Shown: positions 1 to 13,990, counted from the first letter of the stretch. The stretch: 64,000 nucleotides of DNA from Cardinalis cardinalis (GCA_014549065.1 JACDOX010000082.1:993690-1057689), one strand, 5' to 3'. Numbers and translations: made by a program. Notes: generated by a model from the sequence alone, not told the origin.

Positions 1-2665
1 GGCTCTTGGTGAAAGACTGAGCAATCCAGGAGAAGCAGTGAGGGAAGAAAAGAAGGGCATTTCACAGCAGAGAGGAACAGACAGTTGGCATTGTTACAAA
101 CAGCCACTCCCACTGTGCCATAGAGCTCTCACCACTTTCCTGTGCTTTTTAAACACTTATTAAATGAGCCTGTGTCTGCTTTTGTACTAACCCCTTGCCT
201 AAGGGTTCAATCTAGTGCTGAATTACAGAACTGGGAGCGGTGCAGGAAGCTGCTCATGGTAGAAACTGTTAATTGAATTGCACAGTTAGAAAATCTATTT
301 GAATTCTTAGTTAGACATCTGTGGTGGCTGAAACATCAGAGGATGGGAGGTAGGGAAGGAAAGTTCTGCTTAATACCTCTATCTCAGTGTCCAGATGGAC
401 ATGCAGCTTAGGCTTAGTATCTTTAAGCTCAGGACCCAATATGATACCCAGCTTTAGCTGAAATTTTATATGNATGTGAAGATACTGAAAGAGATGTCAG
501 CATTTAAAAAAATAATAATGGGAATTGAGAGTGCTGAAGATCTCAGAGTGTCTGTGCTATAGAGAGATGTTGCTGTAGTNAGAATAAAATGCCTGGGCTT
601 CAAATCTGCTGACGGAATTAAAAATGACCTTTCTAAATGATGTGACTGCATAATAAAGTTTGTTAGAAAGCCTCAATGAAGTGAAGATTTCAAACACGAC
701 ATAACTTCAGTTTTAAGCCTGTATTAGGCTGCGTCAAGCAAAAATATCCTCATATAACACAGGCGCAGGGAAGGATCTGATTTATGCATAAGGAATTTCT
801 TCTGTACTTCAAGCCTAGGGGAAAATGCAAAGTGTGTAAATTTAATTTTGTTTCACGCAGTATAAAAATGAAGTCCATAATGGAATGTACATATTAAAAC
901 AGCTTGAAGGTTTGTGAAAGAAAAATTATTGGTTCTAAATGATGTGCCATTATTCTAAAGATAAAGAATATTATTCTTTTGCAGTCTTGAGTTTACCAAA
1001 ATAAGTGAAGTGAGAAATTTGAACTTGTTTCTGATTCAGTTTTTAGTGATTACCGCATTTCCTGAGCTATAATTAATTTCTCAGACAAGTGTTTCATGGA
1101 TCTTCCACACCTTCATAGCAGGTTTGGATCTGCTTCAGAATGAATGTTTATCATTTACATAATTCTTTTTATCTTCAGAGAGAAAAAAATCAAAACAAAT
1201 GTGAAGTAGCCCTTAGTACCTGCAGGTCTTAGCCCCTTACTGTAAATGTTTAATCAAATTTCTTTCATCCGTTTGTCATAGGAATATCACCATCTTTCTG
1301 AAGGTAATATTAACTCTCTGAGTTAAGAAGTGGAATTAAATTTTATAGCAACATGCATCCAAATTGATGGAAAAACTAACTTGAAAGGAAAATACACCTG
1401 CATTAAGCATGCTCTTGTGTGGACTGCTTTCATTTATCTGCAGTGTTTAATGCACTTAGTTGAATTACAGCTCTCTCTGTCCAGTGTTATGATAAGGTTA
1501 CAACAAGAATACTGGATGTATANCATTTCTTCCATGCCTAAAAAACAGTCTCTGAAGTACTTAACACTGGAAAATGCCACTGCTCTCAGTGTAAGTAAAC
1601 AGGAAGTATCACAGCCAGAAATTNCTCTAATTTATCTATCAAAGTCAGTGTTGATTGGACTTGTTAAAACCATTTTTGAAGGATTAAAGACTTTTTAATT
1701 TTTTAGATGCTTTGCTCTTGAAAGTGTTTTCTACGCTGTGCCTGCTTGTATTTAAGCTTCTTATTGTGGAATCAGTAAGGATAAAGGCGTTTCAGTAAAG
1801 TACCAAGTTTACTTGAGCACACAACTCTTGACTCTGAGAGGATTAGCAAGTTTGAGTATTAGCTTTTTTTCACCAGCACATCATGATTCTTAGTCACCAG
1901 CATTAACTGTGAAGGTAACCTTTCCATAGAAGATACGAAACCAGGAGATATTTCCAAAGGGGGACTGGACAGGAAGGAGCGTGTTCTGTTCTCATCATGG
2001 GAATAATAGGGCTGCAGGTCTTTTGGAGAAACCACGTATTTGTGTACTTATGTTTAGCTGCTGTGCATGACATGAGTAGCAATTGAATGAACAGAATCTT
2101 GAAGATGGACCAATAAGGATTTTTCTCCTTCAGGCATATTTGTCTGGATTCCCCTTCTATACATTTAGGGTCCTCAATAAAATTGTAATCCAATTTGTGT
2201 TTGGGTTTTGCTCATTTGTTTGCTTTTGTAGGGTTTTTTTCCTGGGCTTTTTGTTTGTTTGTGGGTTTTTTGTTAGTTTGTTTTGTTGTTTTGTTTTTTA
2301 ACTCAGATACTCTCAAATTGTGGGTTGAGAATGGAAAGCCTTCAAGAGTTTGGCTGTTTTCACTGTTTTTCCTCTTCCATCATACTTTATTTTTCTTCCA
2401 ACTTTCAATAATCCAGATTGTAAATTGCATGTTCCTATGTTGTTATAAAAATAGTATGTTGCTACATTATTTCTATTTTGGATATTCTTGAGGACTTCAG
2501 CTTCTGTCAAAATTGTAAAATGAGCTATATTGGTTAACTAAAATATTTCTTCATGTTCCTTTAGAATTTTACTCTTAAAGCAGCTTCATGGGGTTTGACC
2601 AGCCCCAACTATAACACAGTCTTAGGCCAATTTATAATGATTCTTATCTCTTTCATTTGAAACAG
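1..2665 (+). other. CBLB: CBLB last intron (3' part)
   Basis: This is non-coding sequence upstream of the terminal CBLB exon, ending in the acceptor run TTTGAAACAG just before 2666. I looked for further CBLB exons here and saw none. The open frames in it, including one of 122 codons at 1330-1698, carry no recognisable domain and are read as chance. A T/G-rich low-complexity stretch lies at about 2195-2301. Nothing else stands out. Confidence 0.75.
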
Positions 2666-2928
2666 ATGGTTCCCAAGCACCAGCCAGGCCCCCTAAACCA
2701 CTTCCTCGGAGAACTGCACCAGAAATACATCACAGGAAAGCATACAGCTCTGACAGTTCCACGGAAAACGTGGATGCGAAAATTGCAAAACTTATGGGAG
2801 AGGGCTATGCCTTTGAAGAAGTCAAGAGGGCACTTGAAATTGCCCAGAATAATGTTGATGTGGCCCGCAGTATTTTAAGAGAGTTTGTCTGTTTTCCTCC
2901 ACCAGTCTCCCCACGTCTCAATCTATAG
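2666..2928 (+). CDS. CBLB: CBLB terminal coding exon: proline-rich SH3-binding motif, UBA domain and stop
   Basis: CBL-B is a cytoplasmic RING-type E3 ubiquitin ligase that dampens receptor tyrosine kinase and T-cell receptor signalling. This exon encodes its last 87 residues plus a split codon. The acceptor AG is at 2664-2665; the first two bases finish an Asp codon, then the frame reads GSQAPARPPKPLPRRTAPEI, and the TAG stop is at 2926-2928. PKPLPRR fits the PxxxPR type of SH3 ligand that CBL proteins use for CIN85/SH3KBP1. The UBA domain follows, from ENVDAKIAKLMGEGY to ARSILREF, with the MGEGY loop and the ALEIAQNN helix; in CBL-B this domain binds ubiquitin. The protein ends in FPPPVSPRLNL, the CBL-B signature, which excludes c-CBL. 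The tail reads REFVCFPPP, whereas I recall REFAFPPP in human. The RING and kinase-binding parts lie upstream, outside the window. Confidence 0.96.
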
Positions 2929-5900
2929 CAGCATCAAGATTTTCTTGGAGCATATGAATTCTGCAGATACACATGTGGATTGGGGAATGAGAGGAAGAAC
3001 AGAATGGAATATTTTTCTTCATCCTTAGCAGAAGGGTGTTTGTTTCCAGCCGTTTATCAAAGGCTCCTGGCTGCTCTGATCAAGACTTATAAATATGCTG
3101 AGGCTTATGTATTTTTGCTAGCCATACTTTTTTAAATCAGGGTTGAACTTACAAAATAATTTAAAAAAAGTTTACTTCCCTAGAACTTTTTATCTGTGAA
3201 ATGCTTTTTCTTGTTTACAAGTTGGCGAGTTACAAGTTTTCTAGTTTGTGCCTGTACTATGTCCTGTTCATATTCCCATGTACATGTGGTCAGTTCTGCT
3301 GTAGCATTCCCAACAGTTTCCATGCTGACCACTCCATCAACTAAATCATCACTTTCCAGGAGTTCTGTTCTTCTTTTGGTCTTTTTTTTTTTTTTAAACA
3401 AGATGCTTTAATTGTTTTTTGCATTTCAGCTCATCAAATGCAAAAAGTATGTGGCCTTCACTACTGATTTTTTTTTTCTTCTGAGATTCCTTTGCTTTTG
3501 AGAGAGGAGATATCTGAATGTAAAACACATTTTTCTGTGAACTGCCTTTTTAAAGGTATTTTGACAGTAATGTTGGGCAGCTTTCTGTTTAATAAGAATT
3601 CCATGACCTGAAGTCTCAAGGTCTTTTATATACAGTTTCCACAAAAAAATCCCAACCAACAAATAAAACACTTCATGCAGCAGTGATACTGAGTTCTCAC
3701 ATGTAAAATCTCTTTCAAAATTGAGTATTTGATTGCAGATGTTTAAAAAAATCCAAATGCACATGATAATACTGTGTTTGATTACACACCAATGGCACCA
3801 ATTCTTCATGGCAAGACTAAAAGGAATCTTTTTCAATTATATTAAAGGTATTCANGTGAATTCCAGTTCTAGATTCAGTAAAGTAGAATGCGATTAATGT
3901 TTTGTTTGAGTGATTATCCTGTGGTTCATCGTGGCTTGGATCAGTTTGTATTAACTTGGAAACTTTAAATCTTTGATGCACTGTTAATTCCTAATGCTAC
4001 TGTAGCAATATTTTTTGCAAAGTTTTTTAATAACCTCCTTTCTCCCCTGTATACTTCATAATCCTCAAGGATGTGTTGAACACCCAAATTCATTCAGTCA
4101 CTTTCCAGCTGCTTAGTTGGAAATACATTTTTGCTTTACTTGGTTAGTGATACTCCAAACTTTGACATTTTATTTTTGAGCCCAAATTGATGCAAGCCAA
4201 TTTAAAAATCTTCCTGATTTTAAAAAAAGAGAAAGAAGACAATTCTATTCTGAGTATGTTGAAGTTGAGTCCAAATATTTCCAGAAAAATTGTTAAGATT
4301 GCTGCTTTCTTGTTTTTTTAAGGAAACTTTGAAATTTTTCTTCTAATACTATTCAACAAATAAAAAAACCCGTGGTATTTAGAACATTTTTCTCATTTTC
4401 ATATGTGATGAGTATATGAAAATTTTCAGTGTGCCAGACTGGGTGTGAAGTATATATTCATTATTCCNTTTCAGCTGTTAGTGTTCTCTTTCACTCTGAG
4501 CAAGTGCTAGAATTTGTATCACTTACAGGATCAGATCTCATCAGCCAGTGCGTTTGTTGTAAAGATGTTTTGAAGACAGCACGTGGCTGAACTGCAGGAT
4601 TTGAAGTAACTGAGAACACCCGTTGGAAATTACTCTGCTATCTCAAAGTCCCATTGTTTCATGAAAAAATTTGTTCTTCAAACTAATTATTTTGTAGCAT
4701 CACAAAGCATAATATGGATATTGTTAATCTGNTAATCTGTGATAAAAGGTGATCAGGAGAATACAGGATATGGGGAAGAGCTGCTGCAGCATTTGGATAT
4801 AAGGAAATGCTTCTGAGTTTGTACATCTTCCTGTAATTGGTCATGCCTCAAGTACAGCTTAGGAAAAGTTTTGGTGTAAGTTATATTCTGTGCTTTTGGC
4901 TCAAGTTAATCTCTTTTCCTCTGTTTGAGGAGAAAGTTTTGTATAGTACGGAGCCCTCTTGTTCATTTGGTTTGTTTGCAACATCACTGTAGCATTTTAG
5001 CTAGCTGTAAATTGAAAATGATTCAGGCTATTAAATTATACACTCTGGTTGTCCTGGAATTACTGAAATGAGGTTCTAGCATAACTGCCAGCATAGCAAT
5101 GATGAAAAAAAGAGCACTTTACAAGGATGAACAAACAATCTGCAGATTGAGTTTTGAAATTTTGAATTGTAATGAAGAACTCATTTTCTCCTTTTTATGC
5201 AGCAGCTTAGTTTAAAGTACATCCTTATATTTCAATTAGAGGCTGGAACTGCTGCCTGATAGATTAAGGTTTTTAAAGTTTTTCTTCTTTCTGGTTGTGA
5301 CCACCAGTGACACTTTTTTATTATGTATTAAAAAAACAAACTTGATTAGCAATATTTTGAATGGTAACTTGAGAAGATTTCCATTAATCTTTAAATTTTA
5401 GAGTGTGCTAGTAACACTTCTAAATAGTGGAACACGCAGACTGTTTGTGGTTAAAGTCAAACAGCAAAATTGCTTTGCTACAGTGTTGATGTTTACTCTG
5501 CAGGAATTAATAGGTTTAAAGTAAATTAATCTGGCTGCAGTCTAGTTTTCTAAAGACATAGTTCTCTAAACATATTTTTAACCTTTGAAAGACTTAAGGG
5601 TTTGAGCCTGGCAGTGTGTTATGTACTTACATAACTTCAAGGAGGACTGATTTGAATGAGAGTGCTTGGGTGAACAAAGTTGGTTAAACTCAGAAACATT
5701 TGAAGTCTTTGGACCATCCTTGTGTTGTCTGTTGGCCTCATCTTTTCTCTCCTTTTGGCTAAGTTATTGCATTTTAAGNAAATTGGCTGAATCAGAAGTT
5801 GGGCAGAGCAAGTGGACATCAGCAGCACAGATCTTTTCCAAAGGCTATGTGTAGGAAAAAATTAATTGTGGTAAAGGAAACTAATATAATTAGCCATGTT

Positions 5901-6680
5901 AATGGCTTGTCTGGAACCCTAAAATGGCCACTGGTAAAATTTGTTAATGTCCAGTATCTCAAGAGTGCATCTGGCACAGCTTTTTTACAATGTGAATTTA
6001 GGAAATTTTGTACCAGGATCATTTCTTCTGTTGTATTTCTCTCATTTTCAGCTTGAAGCTTTACTTTGCACTGACGACTCTGACCTGAAATTCGTGTCTT
6101 AAATATTGACAAATTTTGAAGCAAATGAACACCATATTCAAAGCACATTTAGGTGCTACCTGATGACCTGGAATATAGCGCTTTTAGGAGTGACTTCTTG
6201 AAAAAGGACTTCAGCAGTTTCCATTTTGAAGGATTTTCTTTCAAATAACTATTTTATCTGAAAATGCCTTTTATAAACTTGTCTAATGTGGCAAATTTAG
6301 TGATGTGTTCAATTAATTTATATTTTATTCAAACTTCTTTTTAAATTTCGGTTATTATGTATGCTCAAGTTCTTTATCTGTTCATGTAAGGTATTTTATA
6401 AAATTAATGTTAAGAGAATGTTGGGTTGGTCCATGATTTTTCAAGACTCTGTCTCTGCTATTGAATATTACCACTTTTCATATGATGCTTTAGCAACATA
6501 GCCTGTCCTGTGTAGGGGCCTTAAAAAACATTGTTTTGTAAGCCACAAAAATGAGGCTTTGCTCTTAAATAAGGTGAATCATTGCTTTGAGACATGTGCT
6601 TTTCATCCCCATACATTACCTCATTTCTAAATTTCAGTAGTAAAAGTTAATAAATTGGCAGTAGTTTTGGAATGTGCATG
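2929..6680 (+). other. CBLB: CBLB 3' UTR, end uncertain
   Basis: AT-rich, repeat-free sequence follows the CBLB stop without an obvious donor site, as expected for a long single-exon 3' UTR. AATAAA hexamers occur at 3662-3667, 4359-4364 and 6649-6654, with others at 7431-7436 and 7470-7475. The right limit given here assumes use of the 6649 signal and is a guess; 3' end reads would settle it. Pyrimidine and T runs occur at about 3379-3396 and 3467-3480. No coding gene is seen in this stretch. Confidence 0.4.
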
Positions 6681-9600
6681 TAATAGTTGTATAGCAGAAA
6701 GATGCTAACCATTAAATATTTAGAATCCAAAGTGGTGAACACATAGTCTGACTGTATATTAATTTGCAGGATTTTTTTCCTGAAGAAAATTACAATAACT
6801 GACTCTAGTACTTTTTTAATATCCCGTGCATTTGCATTCTCAAGCATTGTACTCTTAATGTCAAAAAATATTTTAGCTGTGTAAAACATTTTTTTTTCTA
6901 TTACTGTATCCCAGCATTCTGGAAAAAGTTTAGAAAATCGAACCCCTCTACTATGCGTGACAATACAAGTGTTGCTGTTTAAGCCTCAGCACTGTTCCCT
7001 GCACTTGGATTAGACCTTCAGTGCTGAGATTTTCATGGTGCTTCCTTCAGTGTGTTAAATCCTTGTTCACTGTGTATGTNACTAGTCACATTCTAATTAG
7101 AGAATTTACGTTTTTGGGATAGTTGTCTTTAGTACTACAGGTGCCTATTTCTGTCATTTTTACTCTTCTTATGTAAAAGTTAGGTGTTACTTTATTGTGT
7201 TACTATCAAATGTTAGCAGCTGGATGCTCTAGGAATGTTTCCGGAATTTTTGTTTGATAGACCCAGTCATCGTTCTGTGTGAGATACCTGCCTCCACTTA
7301 CCAGTTTCAGTAAGTTTCCATCAGGAAATTGATAGGTTTAGATTTTAAAACACTCTGTGTTACTGTGACATATGAACATTCCATTTGGCCTTAGATGATC
7401 TCATGTCTAGCAGTGGAAACTCTTATTCAGAATAAATGTTAATTCCCAAATCCTAATCTTAAATCAAAAAATAAATCNTAAATTTGTGAAACTTAAATGC
7501 ATAAACATCCTCAACATTGTAAGGAACTTAGAAGACTTTGAACAATGTGAACTGGGACAAGACTCTTGCTTCGTAGACCTGCCAGAAGTAAAAGCATAAA
7601 CCCATTGAATAGTGATCTTCTCAAACTCGTTGAATAGTGATCTCACTGTGAAGCTGCTTGCATCTGTCTGGATCTCTTCGGGATCAGCCAGTCCAACTAC
7701 AGCAGTACTGCTTGGAAAACAGCATCTTTCATTGCAGTAAGTGCCACAGCAGCCGGCGGGATGGGAGATTAGCAGGTAACCAGGCAGAAGGAGATAGTTT
7801 TGTGATAACAATCCAAGCCCCTGTCTGCTGTTGCCACAGCTAGTGTGAATTGCCTGGAGATCTAGTGCACAGAAAGGAGTGTTTGTTTATGATTTTTCCA
7901 GTTCTCAGTTACTGTGTTCTTCTCCAGGGGANTGTCCTCCTCTGAGGACAGTGTGTCTTATTTAGAAGGCGCAGTGTTTAGGAGCAGGATGCCAGGGTTT
8001 TNGCAGCAGAGGGAAGTGTGAAATAGCATTCTGCTCACACAGTGTTTGCATGCTAGCAAAACAACCAAAAGCTTTATAAGGATTCCAGTGGAAACACCTC
8101 TGTTTTCAAGCTCATCATCTTGGCTTTTGAAGGATGTGTATTTGTATGCTGAGATGTATGTGCTGGTCTGGTGGAGAGTGGAGGAGAGACAATGCCAGGT
8201 GAGGCTTGCCAGGTGATGCCAGCCTGGGGCGTTCAGACCATGTGGTAATCATGTTACAAAATACCTGCTCTTTTGGGTAGCTGAATCTGCACAATAGTCA
8301 GGCTGCTGCAGTCATGTTCTACAAGGCAAGTATTTTTGTTCCTGTGTAGCTGGGGAGGTGCATACGTTTATTCCAGAATAGCAAGCTTGGCTTCTGTGCA
8401 TCTGTGCACTGAAAGTAATATCTGCTCCCTTGTTCTCATTATACCACAATGCGGAAAGTGCCCTTGGAGAACTTTTTAATTTGCTAATGGAGTGTCATTA
8501 AATTTCAAATTCTTTACAAACATTAGTAAATTTACATCATTAGCCTTTCAGAAATACCTGAAGGTAGTGGCTGGTAGTTTTTTTGAAGCTATTAATTTGC
8601 TTGAACGTGTGACTCAAGNGTTTCCGCTTGTTTGGGGTGGGATCACAATAAATTGTTACCAATTTATTGTGATCCATATGAAATTCTTGAGCTTTAATTN
8701 AAAAGCTTTTATTCTCTTTTCACTATGGCTGTTGTCAGTAGTACCTTTATTACCTAGGCTCATGCACTAAAATTTAAATTATCTTGCTCTCCTATATCCC
8801 AGCTTGAGCCATGTTCAGCCTGACCTTCGTCCTGCAAGGGATGCATTACTATGCATCCTCATCTGCTCCCCCTAAGACTGTTTTTATCTTCTGTTCCCAC
8901 CCCAAATCTCTTCAATGACATCAATCACCAGCACGCCCTTCCTCTCCATAATGACAGACACTGCAGTTTCATCTCAGCCTGCAACCACATCAGTACTTTT
9001 TTCTGAGGTCCCTCATAAAGTGTTTTGCTGGCCTTGTCTGTCTCACTGATTATACAGATCCCCTGCACTGTATCCGAATGGCCCATGTTCATGGTCATCC
9101 AAAATGGATTGAGAATTCTGTGAGAAAGTGTGTTTTCTTTATTATCACTGTTTTGTTGGGGTTTTTTTCCTGTTCCCTCCTTGACNTGGAAGACCACTCT
9201 TGTGTTTCATGATTTACTTGTCAGGGATAGATGAAATCCNCTTCTTACTTCAGCAGATCCAAATTTTGCTTCTGAGATGTGAAAAGAAATTAGTAGATNT
9301 CATCTGCTAGTAGCAGTCCTTCTATTTGAAATTAATTTTGTGTAAATATATGGGAGTTAANTAGTTTGTCCAATGAATTTGGTTTGTATCTTGAAAACTC
9401 ACAATCACATTTGCTTACTTTTAGTACTAATTGAGGAGCAGGTGGAAGGGATGAATTATAAGATGTGTCAGTGAAATTGGAAACTTACTTGCAGATAAAG
9501 GTAGTTGATTACCATGAGCGGTTGGGATAAAAGATTGACCTTTGAAATCAAAGAAATATCATGCAGCTTGAAAGTTCTTACACAGAGAAGGTAAAAGCAC

Positions 9601-12600
9601 TATATCTGAATTATTCCACCAATGGNCTCCAGAAGACTTCCTCATTTGTCAGGTAACCTTGCCCATAAGTTGCCTGTGTTGATGACAATTTTGTAGCTTT
9701 TTAGGTGAACCAGAAGTAGAAAGTTTGTGGGTTTGCATGCTTCTGCCTGGAGGAGGATACACATTATAGTTATCCCAGATTTTAACAATTGAGTCTCAAA
9801 GTGTAGGTTGCCTACCTGGATGAGATCCTCCAGAGACAGGATGGCTGGATGGTGAGGGAAGGGTTGAGAATGTTCCACCTGGCTGAGCAAGGAGGTGCTA
9901 GAACTGTGANTATCCTGGGGGAGCAGGAATGTTGTGTCATGGAAGCAGGAGTCAAGGGAATCAGATGAGAAAAGATCTGACATTTGGTGCGAACTTAAGT
10001 GTTTCAGAATGGAGGGGGGAATTTTGAGTTGTAGTGTATAAGGATGTGCTTTAGTGGGGGAAATCTTACTTGCCACTCTTGGGGCAGANCACAGTTACAT
10101 GAAAAGGGCCTTATGTTCCTGTGTGTATTATTTCTGTGCCATAGTTAATGCCCTTATTTTAGTGTTTGCCCTCACACCACTACTCCTCATNCACCACATC
10201 ACGCCCACCCTTGCAGGGGTCTGTGGCACAGCTCTGAAATTCTTTGTGGCAATCTGCTCAGTCAGTTCTCATAGAGACATTTTTTACCTGTGATTTGCAG
10301 TGAGTTTTCCAGGCCCTTCAAAGCCTTTTGTGTTTTGAGTTGAGCTTAAGCAGGAAAACCTTGCTTGGAGTTACACAGACTTGTCTTCATGCATTGGCAT
10401 CCTTTGTTTGATGTGTTGGTGTTGCTGAGTAAACAGTCTCCAAGATCACTCCAAGATTACAGAGCCATGATTGTATCTGTGCTCTGTTTTTAGGATACTG
10501 GCTGACCAGGGCATTGCTGCAGACTGTGAACCTGCCATCAGACTGGCTCTTGGTTGCCTTTTTATCAACATTCCATAACAATTTGTAAAGGCCTGGGACA
10601 AAATTAAAACTGACTGTGGCTTCATGCCAAGATATTGTGGGTATGCTTGCGCTTTTTGTAGCTGTGTAACTTGGTGTATTCCTGTGTGGTATCATGAGCA
10701 TAATGATACCTATCCTGAACCCCGTGCCGTTCCCAAGCCTGTTCAGTGGCTGCTGTACTCTGCCTCATGAAGTGCACTCATCTCCTGCGATGGGGTGCTC
10801 AGGACAAAGGCTCGTTCCTTGCTGGTGATGAGCACAGCAGTGTGGAATAACAGCTTGTATGCAGACTCCTGTTGATGTACCAACTACCTTAGCAGTGTGG
10901 ATTGATTTTCCTTGGTTGGTTGAGCTGAAATTTATTTTTCAGTGATCTGCCCTATGACACCTTGTATTATTGATACTTTATCATTGTTGTATTTTGGCTT
11001 TCTCTGTTACAGCAATATCATGCCTCTTGGGGCTTCCTGGTCTCCCTTTCAAGACAGTAGCAAAGTCTGTCAGGAGAGCTGTATGAGATCTATGGAGTGA
11101 GTCTAGTTGCCTGACTTGTTAGTAGCATATTTGTGGAAGATAAGGAATTTCAGGAGAAGCATTTTTTAAATAAATGTATTTATTTAGAGAATAGGTTTTA
11201 TGGGGGAGAAGTTTTTATTTTCAGTTTTTGGAAGCTATTGCATGTGCCTTTATAAACAGAAAGGTGCTAGCACTCAGCAGTGTCTTTGAGGGAGCTGCAT
11301 GTCCTCCAGCTATTTCCTTCTGTTTATTTGTTTCTTGGTTAATAAACAAGTAGGAAAACTTCTGCTCCCTATACTTTCTGAAATGATGCCAATTNACTGG
11401 TGCTTGTTCAGCACTGTTTGAACAAGAGCTTGTTGTTAATCTCTAGTTGGCACGTCAGTGACAATAGGATAAAAAGGTTTCTCAGAGGAAATGGGAAGGA
11501 GTGATGTGACAAAGGTATCTGCAAAGGAAGAAAAGAAAAAAAAATGAAGAAAATCCCCTTATGGGGAAAAAATTGCAGGAAAAAAAAACCAGAAGGAAGA
11601 CAGAAGAGGGTTCATTCAAGATGAAAAACTTTCTCCATAACTAAATAGGAAGCGTAAATACCATCATCAGCTAAAACACAAATGGTGGCAGGTAATATAT
11701 CTTAATAATTCCATTTAATGCTGCTTTAAATTAACAAGTATCAGAAAGAATGGGCCTTTCTTTTGTTCTTTATATTCTAATGAAAACATGTTTAGTTGAT
11801 NTCTAAGTTTAGAAAGATTCACAAAAGGTGGTTTGAAACTGATAGTGAGAAAGTTCACTAAGTCTTACAGATGAATGATTAAGCAAAGAAAACTGGCAGT
11901 TTTGTGTCTGAGCCCAGTTTGTTAATCTGTTAAATCTGGAAAGTGTTGAGACCTTACAGGTTACTTTGAAATGGGAGATTGTGGGGTTTTTCCTCAGAAT
12001 TGAAATCTGTGTTTCACTTTTCAGTGCAGTTGTGGAAATAATTTTCCAGCTACAGAGCAGTCATGCTGTGACTATATGCTCATGACTGGCAATAAATCAT
12101 ACAGCCATCAAGCATGCTGAAAATTGTTATTGCCCAAATGTAATGAAACTATCTGTGGGGCAATTATGATACCTCAGTTTCAGTTTCAAAAGCGACTTCC
12201 TTGTCATCCAACATATTTTAAGATTTCTTGGTGCACTTAAAACTATCTGTGCACCCAAGATCCATAACTGCTTTTTAAACCTATTTATCCAGAAAAACTC
12301 TGGCCTTGGTTGGTGTTCCAGTATGCAGAAGGCAGAAGGGAGAGGGAATGGAGGGAGGTGCCCTCTTTCTACTTCTATGTCTCTGTAATTTATCTCTCTA
12401 AACTGCAGAGGTTTAGTGAGATCTCTTTGCAAAGGTTTTATTTTATGTAGTACTAGTAAAACTTGTGTGAGTTCTGTCACTCAAGAAATACAGTTTATGT
12501 GTATTTCACTCTATTTAAATACAGAAACACATCTAGANACTGCAGAGATTTGTGAGCCAGGCCAGTAGGGCAGTTTAGGGGAGTACAAAGGAGAGCACTG

Positions 12601-13990
12601 CTTCTGCATTTCTGTAAGAAACTTGGGAACAAATTGGACAATACTTCATTTGCATGTCTACTGAATAACATGTAGAGAGAAAGACACTCCCAGAGAACCA
12701 GCCTATAATAAGCTAGGAAATGCTTGCCTGGTCTCTGGGCTGCATGTCAGCTACTTTGAAGCTGCAGCAGCAGTGGGCTTTCTTGGGCTGGAGAATAAGA
12801 AGGGGAAAGTTCTTAAGACTTTGGCACTTTTTTGCATTCTACATTTACATCAATGAATTGAGCCTTATTCAAACCAGGGGATCAGTTTTACAAAGCCATA
12901 TCCTGACAAGAGGAAATGTTGCTAGGACTGGCTTTTGAGTTTAGAGAGGAGCTGGACTTTGAGACTGAACCTAAAAATACCAGATAAAGACAATGGCTGG
13001 ATATTTGGTTGTCTGGGTTTGAAGGGGAAGGGTCTGACAGTTATTTTCAAGTATTTTAAGATTCAATTCCTTTAAATTCTGTTGACTAAAATCCATGGTT
13101 TCTGTTCCCTTCCCCATTGTGAAGGGGAGACGTGTTTATTTATGAAAGCCCTATCAGATTAATTCAGGGGGAAGAAGGGGGGAAGAGGTTCCACAAGAAT
13201 AGTTTTAAAAATGCTTCAAAAGCTATTTTAGGAATGGTGATGCCAGAACTCACATACATAGAGAGAGGCATCCTTTGGATGTAAAGCAATATGCTTGTGG
13301 CAAGCAGTAAGAAATGAAAATGGTTTATGTCTCTAAGAAACAATCTCAGTAATTTTGCTGATGTTTTGTTTATGCTGTAAGAGCATATTGTTTCTCGAGA
13401 AGCATAGTTGTAGCTTAATTGTATGATAATTGGAATTTAAATACACATCATAAGTGTAGCTCATTTATTTGTGCTCTTGAAAGTTGGTGCAATGCTGGAG
13501 ATGGCAAACTGGAAGCTGCAAAACACCTAGTCCTTCTCATTTCTAGAGAGTAAGAAATTTCCCCTTTATACAGCTGGACTGTGAGCATTGGCAGATAGGC
13601 CAGTCTGATGGAACAAAACATTGCAGACTCAGTTTTGTTGTTTTCCCAAGCTCTGTTATGTGGTGAGATTTTGTCATTTTGCAAATACAAGAACTTGATT
13701 GGTTCAGTTTAAAGGGAGAGTCAAACCATCATGGGTTCTGCAGGAGATGTCATGAAAAGTTCAGGGAGTAGGTGAAAGTAATGACATTTGCAATTTGCAA
13801 TTATTTTTTTGTCATTGTGTCCCTCTGCCAAGCAACAGAACTCATCATGTGAGTGTCTGCAATTTGTTTCCTTTCTCCCTTAACTATTCTTTCTTTTTTT
13901 CTTGAATAAGTTCTCNTCTGTTTACCCAGACTTTCTGTGTGTGATGCAAGTAGGTCTGTTGAAATCAGGCAAGGTAACATTTGAAACNGA
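6681..13990. other. Intergenic DNA between CBLB and ALCAM, left part
   Basis: No gene is recognised here. Open frames are short; the largest, 144 codons on the - strand at 9642-10076, matches no family I know and contains an N. Visible structures are a direct repeat of TTGAATAGTGATCT near 7604 and 7632, a perfect 16-bp-arm hairpin at 8640-8675, and a purine-rich run at about 11521-11610. Two further AATAAA motifs at 7431 and 7470 could still belong to the CBLB 3' end. Confidence 0.5.
8640..8675. repeat. Perfect inverted repeat, 16-bp arms and 4-nt loop
   Basis: The left arm GGATCACAATAAATTG (8640-8655) is followed by TTAC and then its exact reverse complement (8660-8675). There are no mismatches. 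No terminal-repeat transposon structure or target-site duplication is evident around it. Confidence 0.9.

Noticed and set aside
1330..1698. 122-codon open frame upstream of the CBLB exon
   Set aside because: Not similar to any CBLB segment, contains Ns, and is not bounded by splice sites that would join it to the terminal exon.
9642..10076. 144-codon open frame on the - strand
   Set aside because: No recognisable motif or family, an N inside, and low-complexity Ser/Leu/His composition; taken as chance.
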